Assembly (NCBI GenBank): GCA_034440575.1
Contig: JAOTOL010001616.1
Location: 2,172,501-2,236,500, forward strand
Origin: Imbricaverruca yamaguchii
Lineage: Eukaryota > Arthropoda > Thecostraca > Neoverrucidae
Direction: 5' to 3'
DNA length: 64,000 nt
Shown: positions 33,801 through 44,934 of the stretch, one piece after another
How positions within the stretch are numbered: the stretch's first letter is position 1
Layout of the letters: each line of letters starts with the position of its first letter
The notes under the pieces: model-generated
Databases searched by the model: none
What the model was told of the DNA's origin: nothing
What the model saw: the letters and a program-made list of their open reading frames with translations, nothing else
Position numbers and translations under genes: made by a program

Positions 33801-35573
33801 TGGCGTAGACTGATGTAGTTCATTGCCCTCAGGCAGGATCAATTAAGTGTCGCCACTTCACGTCCGCAGTGCACTTCCTAGTCGCCGCTAATTGCATTAA
33901 CATGCACATCCACTGAACGCTCTTCCCAGGTGCATTTCCGCCAATAACCGAGCGCAATGCATTAGAAACACAAGTCGCCTTCATCCAATTATATGCTAAC
34001 AGGTCCGCTCGGAATATTATCGCTCAGATTATTTAATCGTGCAGGAGGGGGAGTGCGCCAATTGGGACCGAAATGAGCAAACTGGATCTGCCCCGCTGTG
34101 TAAATGCGCCGGCCCGGTGAGGGGCAACAGGGGCAGTGTCCAATTACCATCCGGATTGCCGGGGCGGCGGGGGAGCGGCAATAGTCGGCTGATTTTACCG
34201 GCGGGGCGTGTGACACTCGCTCATGATTAGTGCCTGCGAGTGGATCGAGGCATTGTCCGACCAAACACGAGCGGCCAACAGGCAGGCGCGCACCTAGGAT
34301 TTTTCCATGGGGGCCCGGACCGAAAAGGGCACTTGGCCGGCTGCAAAAGGGCATCTGGCCGGCTCCAAAAGGGCACTTTGCTGTCCGGGGCACACTGGAA
34401 GGTTTGTTGACTGAGGGAGGGGGTGGGCGTGAAAAAAATGGGCCAAAAGGGCAGTTTTGGGCCCAAAGGGCACCTTTGGCACAGGCGTGGCACATAAGGC
34501 AGGTGATTTTGGGGCTGAATTTGGGAAATTCCGGCCAAAGAAAGCACTTTTCGATCAAAAGGGCACTCTTGGCCAAAAGGGCACTCTTGGCCAAAAGGGC
34601 ACTTTGGCCTCATGGGGGCCCGGGCCCCCTGCCCCCCCTCCAGTGTGCCCATGCCAATAGGCATCGGAGGCATCGACAGCGTTCAGAAGCGGTGCCCGGA
34701 CTCGGATTGCACGCGCTGGTGTGCCCGGCTGGCGCGGTGGCTGCAAGCAACACTGTCGTTGCTCAACTAGCTGTTCTGTTCGCACAGTGCGTTTATTCAG
34801 TTCTCCGCGGCCGACAGCCGTCAGCTGACTTCCCAGGCCGACCGGGGCGAACCAGACCGGCCTGGGAGGGTATCGTGTGACCGGAAAACACGTGCGTCCG
34901 AGTCGCATCGACTGATGGACGGGCACAGTGTAAAACACAGCAAAGCCCTAGCAGCGCTGGTGAGCCGACAACCAAGGGAGTAGCAAAACAGACCGAAGTT
35001 TCTCGTGTGACGTACCAGTGAGGGAGTGGGAGCTGTATGGTTTGCAAGACGAGGAACGACCAGAAAGAAAATAAGATTGCAAAGCTGGCGAGAACAGCTC
35101 ACAGCAAAAGTTCCGCCGCGATTCAAAGTTGCACGACTTTTCTAGCTCTTGCAGCGTATTGCATCGCCAAGATCATTTGTAGTCGACAGCCTACCAGTCT
35201 AAGTGTCCACAAAGTTGCTTAGAAGCAACTAAATCTCGGTCGCAAGCCACGTAGGGTGCCAACCAAGATGTTATCAAAACAACCACACCCCGAGGAGGAC
35301 ACCCCGGCAAAACCTGCCAGAATCACGCCCCTAATCTGATCGAAGACTATTCCAACACCCCGCTGTGCGTCACCTCGCGGGCCCCTCTTCGAGTCAGCCA
35401 TGACATCAGTGCTGACGTCAGCCGACACTGGCGGCGTTTCGTCGACAGTCGGGGGGGTGGGGATCGATGTCTCATCGCGGTCGGTAATGGTAAGCGCAGG
35501 ACAACAGATGGGTCCGGAGTCCGGGTGAGCCCCGGCGGAGCGAGCTGAAATAACCAAAGTTAACCAACCTGAA
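30891..35573. other. Mostly featureless DNA, about 4.7 kb
   Basis: No gene is supported. Sub-features: a GC-rich block at about 32640-33140 containing a run of about 13 G at about 32847; a possible splice-donor-like GTAAGT at 33021; an AT-rich stretch with TAATTG and CCAATTA words at 33880-34200; and short interspersed AAAAGGGCAC words at 34325-34610, including three 18-bp tandem copies of GGCCAAAAGGGCACTCTT type at about 34555-34610. Minus frame 35219-35713 runs partly antisense through the LINE fragment that follows and has no recognised domain. Confidence 0.4.
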
Positions 35574-35862
35574 AAACCTGAAAAAGTTAACCACAGCAGA
35601 ACAAGGTTAAGGCAGACTTTCTTCACCAACAGGGTAGTAGAACACTGGAACCAGCTGCCAGAAAACATTGTCAGTAGCAGCACATTGAATATCTTTAAAA
35701 ACAGCATAGACAATCATTATAAGAATAGAGGGCTTGCTTTTCAGTATTACAGGGAGGGCTGATTGACAGATTTGGTAGGCAACTGGCTCAGTGTACAGAG
35801 TGCAACCAAGAAGGGCCCTTGTGGCTCATAGTTGCACTTATCTTTTATGTCTTTATGTCTAT
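35574..35862 (+). mobile_element. CR1-like LINE, 5'-truncated 3' end
   Basis: This segment is nearly identical to the 3' end of the larger element at 55245-58218. Shared strings include CAGCAGAACAAGGTTAAGGC, GGAACCAGCTGCCAGAAAAC and AGCACATTGAATATCTTTAAA. Both also carry the GGGAGGGCTGATTGACAG region, GGGCCCTTGTGGCTCATAG and the terminal CTTTTATGTCTTTATGTC. Here the C-terminal frame reads FFTNRVVEHWNQLPEN without the one-base lesion present in the larger copy. Only the final ~290 bp are present, a typical truncated insertion. Confidence 0.9.
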
Positions 35863-36246
35863 GCAGAATGAAATGAGAATGTCTTTATCGTCGGGAATGT
35901 CTTTGTCGTCTTTATGAAATGAGGCTTGTCCGGCAGGCCACGGCCAAAGGGGAGACTGCAGCAAATGGAAATGAATAGAGTTGGTTGACATCACCCGGCA
36001 CACCATCACCGAAAAAAAAGTAACAGCAAAAACTCGCACACGGATGAATGCGTGTAGAATGAGTCTGCCTTGGTTCATTATTGGCGCTGAAACTATCACG
36101 ATTTTGGTGTGGGCTTCCATGTCTTTAATTTATGAATTCACGTATTTTGTATGCATTGTGCCGCCCAACACTTTGATAATCAAGACACTAGCTTTCCCGG
36201 CAAGGGAGAGCAGCCACTGTATCGCTTTATGTGTCCTTGGCTCGTT
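35863..36246. other. No recognisable feature
   Basis: Unique DNA immediately 3' of the truncated LINE; nothing further seen. Confidence 0.45.
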
Positions 36247-36318
36247 TTTTCTCCCTCTCTCCCCCCCCCCTCTCTCTCTCTCTCTCGCTGTCTCTCTCTC
36301 TCTCTAACTATGTCTCTC
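36247..36318. repeat. Polypyrimidine (CT)n tract
   Basis: An almost pure C/T stretch with CTCTCTCT runs and nine or more consecutive C. Such mirror-like tracts can adopt triplex structure, but no function is visible here. Confidence 0.9.
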
Positions 36319-36624
36319 TAAGACGAGTGAGGGAATGATGAACTTGGGGTAGCAGATCAACTTGTTGGTTCCTGCCACTTCAGCGATATCCCAGGGCGCA
36401 TCCCTGACCGCACCCAGGCTAGTCAAACACAGCCAAACCATCCCTGCGGTGTTCCGTGCACGTGTGAGTCGATCCCAGAAACAACGCACCGTCGGCCTCG
36501 AAACTGGACAATTGGCCATCGTCCATCACGCTCGACAACAGACACCGGGCGGGATTATGCGACAGCTGCTTGTGGAGGATTAGCGGCGCGCGCCACCGAC
36601 GCCGGTGTCAATACGCTGATTCAT

Positions 36625-36835
36625 GCCGACGTGTATGTCATACGGCACGAGCCACGAGCCAGAGGCGGGGCCACGAGGACGCATATGTCGCAAGACGCAA
36701 GCCACGAGCCAGAGGCGGGGCTGCGCGAACGTGCACGTCTCACGGCACCACCCAACACCTGGCCAGAGTCTGAGCCACGAGGACGTATACGTCGCAATGT
36801 GACACTTGACCAAAGACTGAGCCACCGAACCGCCG
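36625..36835. repeat. 50-54-bp tandem repeat, about 4 units
   Basis: GACGTGTATGTC-like starts recur at 36628, 36678, 36728 and 36782 (50, 50 and 54 bp). The first units share GCCACGAGCCAGAGGCGGGG. The frames crossing it on both strands are repeat products. Confidence 0.85.
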
Positions 36836-38044
36836 CCGGCGACAGATATGGCGTACGGTCGACGTGGACGTGGCGACCAATGCTGCGCACGGCTGACCGC
36901 GACATGCCCGCCGGCTGGTGCGAGAGACCCGCATCGATCAGTGCGCGGTCTCCCGATCGGCGCCCGATTCAGGTGTATTTTGAGATAATTAAATACGCAT
37001 ACATTCGCCCTGTCGCCGCCACCATCTGCCTCGGCCGCTATCAGCGCCCGCTGTAATTAAGCCGAACCATTGCTGCAGCAATAACGCCGGAGGCCGACGG
37101 CACGTGCTGACACATGCATGCAGGCACATGCACCCGCCCAGCATGAAATACACCCACCCTGTCGCGCACACAAATTATTCACGCCGGTCGGCAATAAACA
37201 CAGTCTCCCCGTGCACATAAACGTAAATCATCGACAACACAGGAGGCGCCAGAATACGAGGTGCGCTAAATCAGACACACAGGTATCCGACAGTTTGGTT
37301 AGTCTGATAACACCACTGCATGCTCGGTGAGTGAAATGCTGAACCGACCATTCGGCCACCTCATCAGTGGGGTGGGCGAGAACTACTGACCGGCGCTGTG
37401 AAAGTGGAAGCGCCGCAGACCGGGCGAAAGTCATCGTTGCACATGCTACCCTGTTAGTCTGTTTGGTGTCGACGTGTATCACAGATGGTGACGTCAACTA
37501 TGGCTGGACGTGTGTCGCTCATCTGTGGTGGAAACAATGATCGTTTGCCCTCGCGAAAAATCCCTGCTTACCTAGCCGGGCCGATAGCTACTCAGGCAGC
37601 TATTGTGGCTGCACGGGCCGTGTCACGGAGCGAAATTGTCAATTCCGCTCCAATCCACATCGGTATGATCCAATCCGATTCGTAAAATTGTCGCAGCGAA
37701 GAGATATTCGCGTCCACTGACCAATCAGTTTCAAAAATCCAATATACGCGATGCGATCGAAAGCTTTCGGCGCAGATCGAGTGATGCGTTACATGGAAAT
37801 ACAGAGCACTGACTTTTGGCCCAGACACAAATAACCAACTTCTCGTGAAGTTGAGTGCAGAACCCTCTGCTGCTAAACTCACGGGCCTTTGTAATGAGCG
37901 CCTTTGAATATCAAAACACCAAATGTCCATGGCCATTAATGTATCATAACCTCCAAGGTATCTTAAAATACCACAAATGAGTCATAGTATCCAAGGTATT
38001 ATAACCTACTAGCCTAATGTTACGTAATCTACCATTTCGGTGTA
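36836..38044. other. No recognisable feature
   Basis: Mixed-composition DNA. A stretch at about 36960-37230 holds TAATTAAG and GATAATTAAATAC words in a CpG-containing context but no identifiable gene. Small frames up to 37936 lack recognisable domains. Confidence 0.45.
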
Positions 38045-38059
38045 AGTGCGAGTTGCATC

Positions 38060-38650
38060 CTGCGACTTTTGCGAGAGGCAAATTAGACGATTTGAACGAG
38101 CATCGTGTCTGTATAACTGATGACGAAAGCTGGGCTTGTGGTTGAAACCCTGAAACCGAACAACAATTATCTCAGCGTGAGACCGAAAGTGGTCCAGCAA
38201 TCGAAAAAAGCGAGGAGGGTCAAAAGCAACGTCGAGAACATCCTGACCTGTTACTGTGACATGGAAATGATTGTTCGTCATGAGTTCGTTGCTGTGAGCT
38301 AGACAATGAATCAGCACTTTTACATCGAGGTCCCGAAGCGTTCGCGGGAGGATGTGAGGAGAAAAGGCCAGGAGGTGTGACGCGCACTGAACTTGTTGCT
38401 GCATCGCGACAACGTACCTGCCCACACCGCTTTGCATGTGCAACAGTTTTCCACTGACAACATTTCAGTGGCAACGCACCCACCCTATTATCGCGGGTCA
38501 GCGGCCCATGACTTCCTTCCGATCCCTAAGGTAAATCCCTAAGCTGCATGGGCGACGATTGAACACTCTAAGGAGATTCAGTCGGAATCGCAAACGGTAC
38601 CGGAAATCATCTCCTCGGAGGCGATGTTCCTCCATCAACAGATCTCAAGA
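38060..38650 (+). pseudogene. Decayed mariner-family (Tc1/mariner) transposase
   Basis: The catalytic half of a mariner transposase is visible in three frames. ITDDESWACG at 38113-38142 holds the first aspartate (38122-38124), then a TGA follows at 38143. ETEQQLSQ precedes a frameshift near 38205, followed by KKARRVKSNVENIL, then HEFVAVS ended by TAG at 38300-38302 and MNQHFYIEVPKR. A further shift leads to LLLHRDNVPAHTALHVQQF with the second aspartate at 38408-38410. HDF follows, with the third aspartate at 38510-38512. SKEIQSESQTVPEI extends toward the C-terminus. The family pattern is DD34D; here the last interval is one codon short. The N-terminal DNA-binding half and terminal inverted repeats were not found. 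The element is non-functional. Confidence 0.85.
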
Positions 38651-38727
38651 CATGAATCCAACAGACTGAGGTGACAGCTTGAAATCAACCTGAATGCAGT
38701 ACGTGTCAAAGGGGTGGGTGCTGCTTT

Positions 38728-38910
38728 GTGGCACCACCATTTCGACAAAAGGTGTTTTGTGGTTATCCTGGTTGCACGTTCAATGGTAAATTAAGGGCGT
38801 TGAACAAGCACACGAAGGTGATTCATGCAGGTCTACCTAACTGTTTGCAAGACACTGCTTTTGGAGGGGGAATGGCAGTCATGGTACATTGGTGCAGAAG
38901 GTGCATTTAA
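38728..38910 (+). CDS. Small ORF with a C2H2-like zinc-finger pattern (doubtful)
   Basis: A 60-codon frame contains CGYPGCTFNGKL followed by HTKVIH, i.e. C-x4-C-x11-H-x4-H, one residue shorter between Cys and His pairs than the classical C2H2 finger. PGC and the hydrophobic positions are finger-like. It lies just 3' of the mariner relic and could be an exon of an unrelated transposase or host gene, or coincidence. No splice context or neighbouring finger supports it. Confidence 0.2.
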   Translation: MAPPFRQKVFCGYPGCTFNGKLRALNKHTKVIHAGLPNCLQDTAFGGGMAVMVHWCRRCI

Positions 38911-39204
38911 GTCTGAATAACTTTTTACTAATTAATGTCATGTCTGCTACATAGGGCAATCATGACAGTTCTTTGTTCACATGCAAGCAGAAATTCCTAG
39001 CATGACACTTTTTTTTGCTATGCTGGCTATTTTTGCTGCGGATTCATGAATTTGTGGCGCTGATGATTCGCTTTATAAATTGCTTACGTCTCAGGTGGAA
39101 AGTTGTGTAGCGCAGTACATGAATGCACAACATTTATCAGCCTAGCATATCGAGTAAGTCATTATACCACACTTCTGACTTGTAGAATCTTGTCAACAAT
39201 GCTT
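38911..39204. other. No recognisable feature
   Basis: AT-rich unique DNA; nothing further seen. Confidence 0.5.
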
Positions 39205-39296
39205 TTTTGGCGCGCGACAGAGCGCCGTTCGTTCACTATCCGCGAAAAAACCTTAAGGGGCTTGAAGACCCCCCCCGAGACGGTGCGGGTTAATCC
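39205..39296 (+). repeat. Dispersed C-run repeat, copy 1
   Basis: Aligns with 54085-54176. Shared words include CGCCGTTCGT/CGCTGTTCGT, CTATCCGCG/CTATCTGCG, AAAACCT, GGGG, TTGAAGACC, a run of 7-10 C, GAGACGG/AGACGGG and CGGGTTAAT. The copies differ mainly by transitions and run length. The element type is unknown; it is short and has no coding capacity. Confidence 0.75.
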
Positions 39297-40137
39297 AAAG
39301 TTTTGTCAATGTCCTGATACCAATGCAAAATACGACGCATACACTATTTACGTTGGCGTGGGTGCAAACGTTGACAAATTATAATGGTGGCAGATTTTCA
39401 TTGTAAAGTGTTTCTTTGATTTTGGGAAACAATTGTGTGAACATTATGTTCATAAGCATGATTGAGGTAATACGACCACGATTTCCATCATAAATATCTT
39501 GTCAGGCAACGTTTCTAATGGAGCCTGACAGAGTTCCCCACTGTTAAATTCGACTTCCTCTTTGTCTCCGACTGCGTCAAGCTTCACTACGTCGGTGCCC
39601 GTGAAATATATGTATCATAATCTATCATATATCATTATATGGCAGCCAGTAAAATATGGCAACCAGTAAAATATGGCAGCATGTTTTATTTTCGATTTGC
39701 TTTCGAGGCCGATAAATCAGTATAAAGCACACTGGCTTCCCGATATATGAAAAATGTGTATCGGAGTTCACACATTCCAAGCCACGGCAACGTGAGGACG
39801 TTAGACGGATAGTTCTTGAGTTCGTGTTCTTTGGACACCCGCTTCTTATGAATGCTATCATTCTTCCTATTTTAAATTCTATGTTTCCACTACGCTTGGG
39901 AAAACGTTGTCAGTCGTGTTCACTATGCTTGTTCGATGTTTTAATGCAGTTCTATGTGAATATTTATACGTCAAACATCGCTATGGAAAATTGTGATTAG
40001 CGCAAAAAGTAAGCAGCACTCGTATGTGTCTGGATTTCATCCAGGGGCACCCGACTAAGACTTGACCATGCCTCACGGCTATCCGACAACACCTCGAATG
40101 GCCATCGGCTCCGATGTTCTCTGGTGACGTCAATTAC
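39297..40137. other. No recognisable feature
   Basis: AT-rich unique DNA, including a small duplication of the phrase GGCARCCAGTAAAATATGGC at about 39641-39680. No gene supported. Confidence 0.45.
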
Positions 40138-42565
40138 CCCGTCACCCTGAGTTCTCCCTACCTTAAGTGGCGCAGTCAGTGACCCTCCCCCCATCATGAG
40201 TACTCCCGACCTAAGCGGTGCAGCCAGCGTCCCGTCACCTTGAGTACTCCCTACCAAAGTGGTGCAGTCAGTGAACCCCCTCATCATGAGTGCTCCTCAC
40301 TTAAGTTATACAGTCAGCGTCCCGTCACCCTGAGTACTTCCAACCTAGGCGGTGCAGCCAGCGTCCCATCACCCTGAGTACTCCCGACCTAAGCGGTGCA
40401 GCCAGCGACCCGTCACCCTGAGTACTCCCGACCTAAGCGGTGCAGCCAGCGACCCGTCACCCTGAGTACTCCCGACCTAAGCGGTGCAGCCAGCGACCCG
40501 TCACCCTGAGTCTCCCGACCTAAGCGGTGCAGCCAGCGACCCGTCACCCAGTACTCCCGACCTAAGGGTGGCCAGCGACCCGTCCTACCAGCGGTGCAGC
40601 CAGCGACCCGTCACCCTGAGTACTCCCGACCTAAGCGGTGCAGCCAGCGACCCGTCACCCTGAGTACTCCCGACCTAAGCGGTGCAGCCAGCGTACCCGT
40701 CACCCTGACCCCGTAGTACTCCCGACCTAAGCGGTGCAGCCAGCGTACCCGTCACCTTCGAGTACTCCCGACCTAAGCGGTGCAGCCAGCGTCCCGTCAC
40801 CCTGAGTACTCCCGACCTAAGCGGTGCAGCCAGCGACCCGTCACCCTGAGTACTCCCGACCTAAGCGGTGCAGCCAGCGACCCGTCACCCTGAGTACTCC
40901 CGACCTAAGCGGTGCAGCCAGCGACCCGTCACCCTGAGTACTCCCGACCTAAGCGGTGCAGCCAGCGACCCGTCACCCTGAGTACTCCAGACCTAAGCGG
41001 TGCAGCCAGCGACCCGTCACCCTGAGTACTCCAGACCTAAGCGGTGCAGCCAGCGACCCGTCACCCTGAGTACTCCAGACCCTAACCTAGCGGTGCAGCC
41101 AGCGACCCGTCACCCTGAGTACTCCACCCGACCTAAGCGGTGCAGCCAGCGACCCGTCACCCCTATGAGTACTCCAGACCTAAGCGGTGCAGCCAGCGAC
41201 CCGTCACCCTGAGTACTCCCAGACCTAAGCGGTGCAGCCAGCGACCCGTCACCCGGCTCCCGACCTAAGCGGTGCAGCCAGCGCCCGTCACCCTACTCCC
41301 GACCTAAGCGGTGCAGCCAGCGACCCGTCACCCTGAGTACTCCAGACCTAAGCGGTGCAGCCAGCGACCCGTCACCCTGAGTACTCCAGACCTAAGCGGT
41401 GCAGCCAGCGACCCGTCACCCTGAGTACTCCAGACCTAAGCGGTGCAGCCAGCGACCCGTCACCCTGAGTACTCCAGACCTAAGCGGTGCAGCCAGCGAC
41501 CCGTCACCCTGAGTACTCCAGACCTAAGCGGTGCAGCCAGCGACCCGTCACCCTGAGTACTCCAGACCTAAGCGGTGCAGCCAGCGACCCGTCACCCTGA
41601 GTACTCCCAGACCTAAGCGGTGCACCCAGCGACCCGTCACCCTGAGTACTCCCGACCTAAGCGGTGCACCCAGCGACCCGTCACCCTGAGTACTCCAGAC
41701 CTAAGCGGTGCAGCCAGCGACCCGTCACCCTGAGTACTCCAGACCTAAGCGGTGCAGCCAGCGACCCGTCACCCTGAGTACTCCCGACCTAAGCGGTGCA
41801 GCCAGCGACCCGTCACCCTGAGTACTCCAGACCTAAGCGGTGCAGCCAGCGACCCGTCACCCTGAGTACTCCAGACCTAAGCGGTGCAGCCAGCGACCCG
41901 TCACCCTGAGTACTCCAGACCTAAGCGGTGCAGCCAGCGACCCGTCACCCTGAGTACTCCCGACCTAAGCGGTGCAGCCAGCGACCCGTCACCCTGAGTA
42001 CTCCCGACCTAAGCGGTGCAGCCAGCGACCCGTCACCCTGAGTACTCCACCTAAGGGTGCAGCCAGCGACCCGTTGAGTACCTCCGACCTAAGCGGTGCA
42101 GCCAGCGACCCGTCACCCTGAGTACTCCCGACCTAAGCGGTGCAGCCAGCGACCCGTCACCCTGAGTACTCCCGACCTAAGCGGTGCAGCCAGCGTCCCT
42201 GAGTACTCCCGACCTAAGCGGTGCAGCCAGCGACCCGTCACCCTGATCCAGCGGTGCAGCCAGCGACCCGTCACCCTGAGTACTCCAGACCTAAGCGGTG
42301 CAGCCAGCGTCCCTGAGTACTCCCGACCTAAGCGGTGCAGCCAGCGTCCCGTCACCCTGAGTACTCCCGACCTAAGCGGTGCAGCCAGCGACCCGTCACC
42401 CCGAGTACTCCAGACCTAAGCGGTGCAGCCAGCGTCCCTGAGTACTCCCGACCTAAGCGGTGCAGTCAGCGACCTAAGCGGTGCAGCCAGCGACCCGTCA
42501 CCCTGAGTACTCCAGACCTAAGCGGTGCAGTCAGCGACCCTGAGTACTCCACTCTGAGTCACTCT
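40138..42565. repeat. 44-bp satellite array, about 55 units
   Basis: The unit is 44 bp, containing GAGTACTCCCGACCTAAGCG and GTGCAGCCAGCGACCCGTCA then CCCT. Two main variants alternate in blocks: CTCCCGACC and CTCCAGACC. The left edge (40138-40340) is diverged (CAGTCAGTGACC, CATCATGAG), the centre is highly uniform, and scattered small insertions or deletions occur (for example around 40560, 40700, 41085, 41255 and 42055). The right edge (42420-42565) contains shortened units. ScaI-type AGTACT recurs in most units. The array is non-coding; frames over it are artefacts. Confidence 0.98.
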
Positions 42566-42589
42566 CAGCCCCAGACGACGACGCACGTC

Positions 42590-43020
42590 GGGCAAGAACT
42601 CGCTAATTTCGTTTTGTTTTCGCCGGCGCGCGCCGCGCGCTCGCGTTCTATTGGACCTCGTTGCGGCACGCGGTGATAACCAGCCGCGGCCAATGCGGCG
42701 CGACGGCGGTCGATGCACCGCGGTTGGCGGCGCAGACGCGCGCCGCCAACCGCCGACGGTGGAACACGCCCGGCCGGCGACAATAACAGCGCCCCGGCAG
42801 GCCGCGCGACAGATCGACTAATTGGCGGCACGCGCCGATTCGTCGCGCCACTCGGTCTCGGGCCGGAGGCGGCGAGACGTGACGCGCGGTGTGGCTCATG
42901 GCGCGGGACGTCGGCGCGCGCGCGCAACCTCCTCTCCGGCCGGTCCGGGTGCCCGGGTCGCTGCTACGTGTGCTTCCTTGGTGGGGCAGGGCCTGCCGTC
43001 GGGAGGCTCGTGGCATGCTC
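42590..43020. other. GC-rich, CpG-dense segment
   Basis: A sharply bounded GC-rich block with repeated CGCGCG and GCGGC words and ATTGG/CCAAT words at about 42649 and 42690. Frames on both strands are Arg/Ala/Pro-rich without domains. It could be a CpG island, but no transcript evidence can be seen. Confidence 0.4.
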
Positions 43021-43027
43021 GCTAGCC

Positions 43028-43206
43028 GCCCAAGACCGCAGTCCAAGACCGAAGCCCAAGACCGAACCCAAGAGCGAAGCCAAAGACAGAAGTAAAACCC
43101 GAAGCCCAAGACCGAAGCCCAAGAGCGAGGCCAAAAACAGAAGTCAAAGACCGAAGTTCAAGACCGAAGCCCAAGACCGAAGCCCAAAGCCGAGGCCCAA
43201 CGACCT
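43028..43206. repeat. 12-13-bp repeat (AAGCCCAAGACCG family)
   Basis: Tandem and near-tandem copies of AAGCCCAAGACCG, AAGCCCAAGAGCG and CCAAAGACAGAAG give about 14 irregular units. The plus frame 42713-43345 crosses it and appears as a Lys/Pro/Ser-rich peptide; no domain is seen. Confidence 0.85.
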
Positions 43207-43386
43207 CCCACTGTCCCCGAGAGGCTACCCCGTCTCCCAAGCTCGACTGGACCCAGAGCCCCATCTTCACAGAAGTCGCCGTTCTCGTAAAGTTCAGCGA
43301 CTCCTCCACTTCATCACTGACCCACGTGTGGCTGCGAGGTCGTGATAACCACCACCGCCGCCAATGAAACACACACCGCTAAATTA

Positions 43387-43744
43387 TTGCCTAAATGCAG
43401 TACATGATCTTTCATATCCCATTGGACAGAATTAAAACGATACATTATCGAAGGCAATAAACCGTTGATACCCGCCGTTCAGGACACTAGATGGTTAGTC
43501 TAAGACTCTAATAATTTTAACATCCTTTGTTGCATCAAGTACCCCCACCACTGAAATGCTGCGCATTGCCTAAATGCAGTACACGATCTTTCATATCCTA
43601 TTGGACAGAATTAAAACGATACATTATCGAAGGCAATAAACCGTTGATACTCGCCGTTCAGGACACTAGATGGTTAGTCTAAGACTCTAATAATTTTAAC
43701 ATCCTTTGTTGCATCATGTACCCCCACCACTGAAATACTGCGCA
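43387..43744. repeat. 179-bp direct tandem duplication
   Basis: CTAAATGCAG occurs at 43391 and 43570, and the sequence that follows matches for the full 179-bp period. Differences are only a few substitutions (ATGATC/ACGATC, CCCATTGG/CCTATTGG, GATACCC/GATACTC, CATCAAG/CATCATG, AAATGCTG/AAATACTG). The high identity implies a recent duplication. It contains no gene and no known element. Confidence 0.95.
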
Positions 43745-44029
43745 TTGCGACAAGTGCGTGAACGCTGCGTCTCGGACACCTTTCTCCACCGCGAAACAAA
43801 ACTTGCGAACGACCTCAACATTGTCGCAGCCACAGTGCAAATTGCACAGCCGGAGCACACTGTGCTTCCTCTCTAGGTTCCCATACACCAACACTGCCTT
43901 CATCTTCCATCACTAACCATCACTCCATCACTCCAATCTTCTCCCAATCTCTGTTTAGTACTGGACGATGTCCACGCGCAGTACCAGATGCTGAGCCGCA
44001 GCACCAGATCCACTGGAGGGTACCACGTT

Positions 44030-44560
44030 GCAGACTTTTCACCACCCATAACATGGCCTTCTTGAATGACCCACGCACAGCACAGACACTGTACCCCAGA
44101 GTGTATCTCCCATTGAACTCTCCCTTACTTCGGCTGCCATATCGCCAATATGTTTTCTTGCACATCCAGGCCGACTCACTTTCTAATGGCCATTTCCCTA
44201 TTCGCCTCATACTTGAACGCCCAGCCAAATTTAATCATTATTACTGTTTAGCCCCCTGGAACGTTCGGAAAGCAAACTGGCCGTCTTTCACCCAGGAAAT
44301 CGATAATGTTTACCCTGCCCAATCCATACTCGGCCTCAGCTCAATACTCTTTTTCTTTCGGCAGAATGGCACGTCACCACACTCATCGTTGCCCAGGTCG
44401 AAAGGTTGCGACACGGTGGTGCGACGTGCGTCAGCGCTCCGTGTTTCTATGCTGGAAGACCGAGCGAAAATTCCGACGAAATATCACTTCACAATATCAA
44501 TCTGACGCCCGTAGTGCCCGAAAGACGTTGCCACTGTGTGAAGCTGAATCAGCTCGGATT
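44030..44560 (+). pseudogene. I-type LINE relic: endonuclease C-terminus and EN-RT linker
   Basis: The plus frame from 44053 reads FLNDPRTAQT, the residual LLNDGxPT motif of the apurinic-type endonuclease. DSLSNGHFPIRLIL at 44173-44214 follows, equivalent to the SDHFPI motif with Ser-Asp replaced by Asn-Gly. Then WNVRKANWPSFTQEID from 44257 is a hallmark of the segment between endonuclease and reverse transcriptase in I/Jockey-type LINEs (W-N-x-R-K-A-x-W). The frame stays open to 44505 but the later part is shifted. Loss of the SDH dipeptide makes this endonuclease non-functional. Confidence 0.7.
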
Positions 44561-44934
44561 TGACGGTAGTTTTTTCCATCCTTGATCTACTAGCACTGCA
44601 TTTCTCTCCATAAGCCACGCGAACCTCCACAGCCACCCTTCAGCCATAGCTCTATATCTCTTCCATGCTGTGCTTCCAAAGTTTTATAAAGAATGGTTAA
44701 TTGATTAATCAGAGCATTTCTATAAACCACGACGATTCTGGCCCCATTTCCAAGTGGCTTTTGGCCCATGCGCTGCCTCACTATTAACATTGTCGGGAAT
44801 ATATACTCTTTACAGCGCGGTTTGATGGGAAAATAATAGCAGAAATAATAGACCTTTTTCAATTTAATGTACACGTTTACTGTTCGAAATTCTGTACTTG
44901 GACTTGAACTAGGCTGAATTCGCATAAGAGTACA
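44561..44934. other. No clear feature between LINE fragments
   Basis: Sequence between the EN-linker relic and the C-terminal relic. The expected RT domain (about 0.8 kb) is not visible here, so this stretch probably reflects internal deletion or rearrangement. Confidence 0.4.

Noticed and set aside
34230..34880. 216-codon plus frame through the AAAAGGGCAC-repeat region
   Set aside because: Sequence is low-complexity (GQKGTLGQKG-type peptide) from short repeats; no domain.
35219..35713. 164-codon minus frame with a hydrophobic start
   Set aside because: Its first third is antisense to the truncated CR1-like LINE; the remainder has no recognisable domain.
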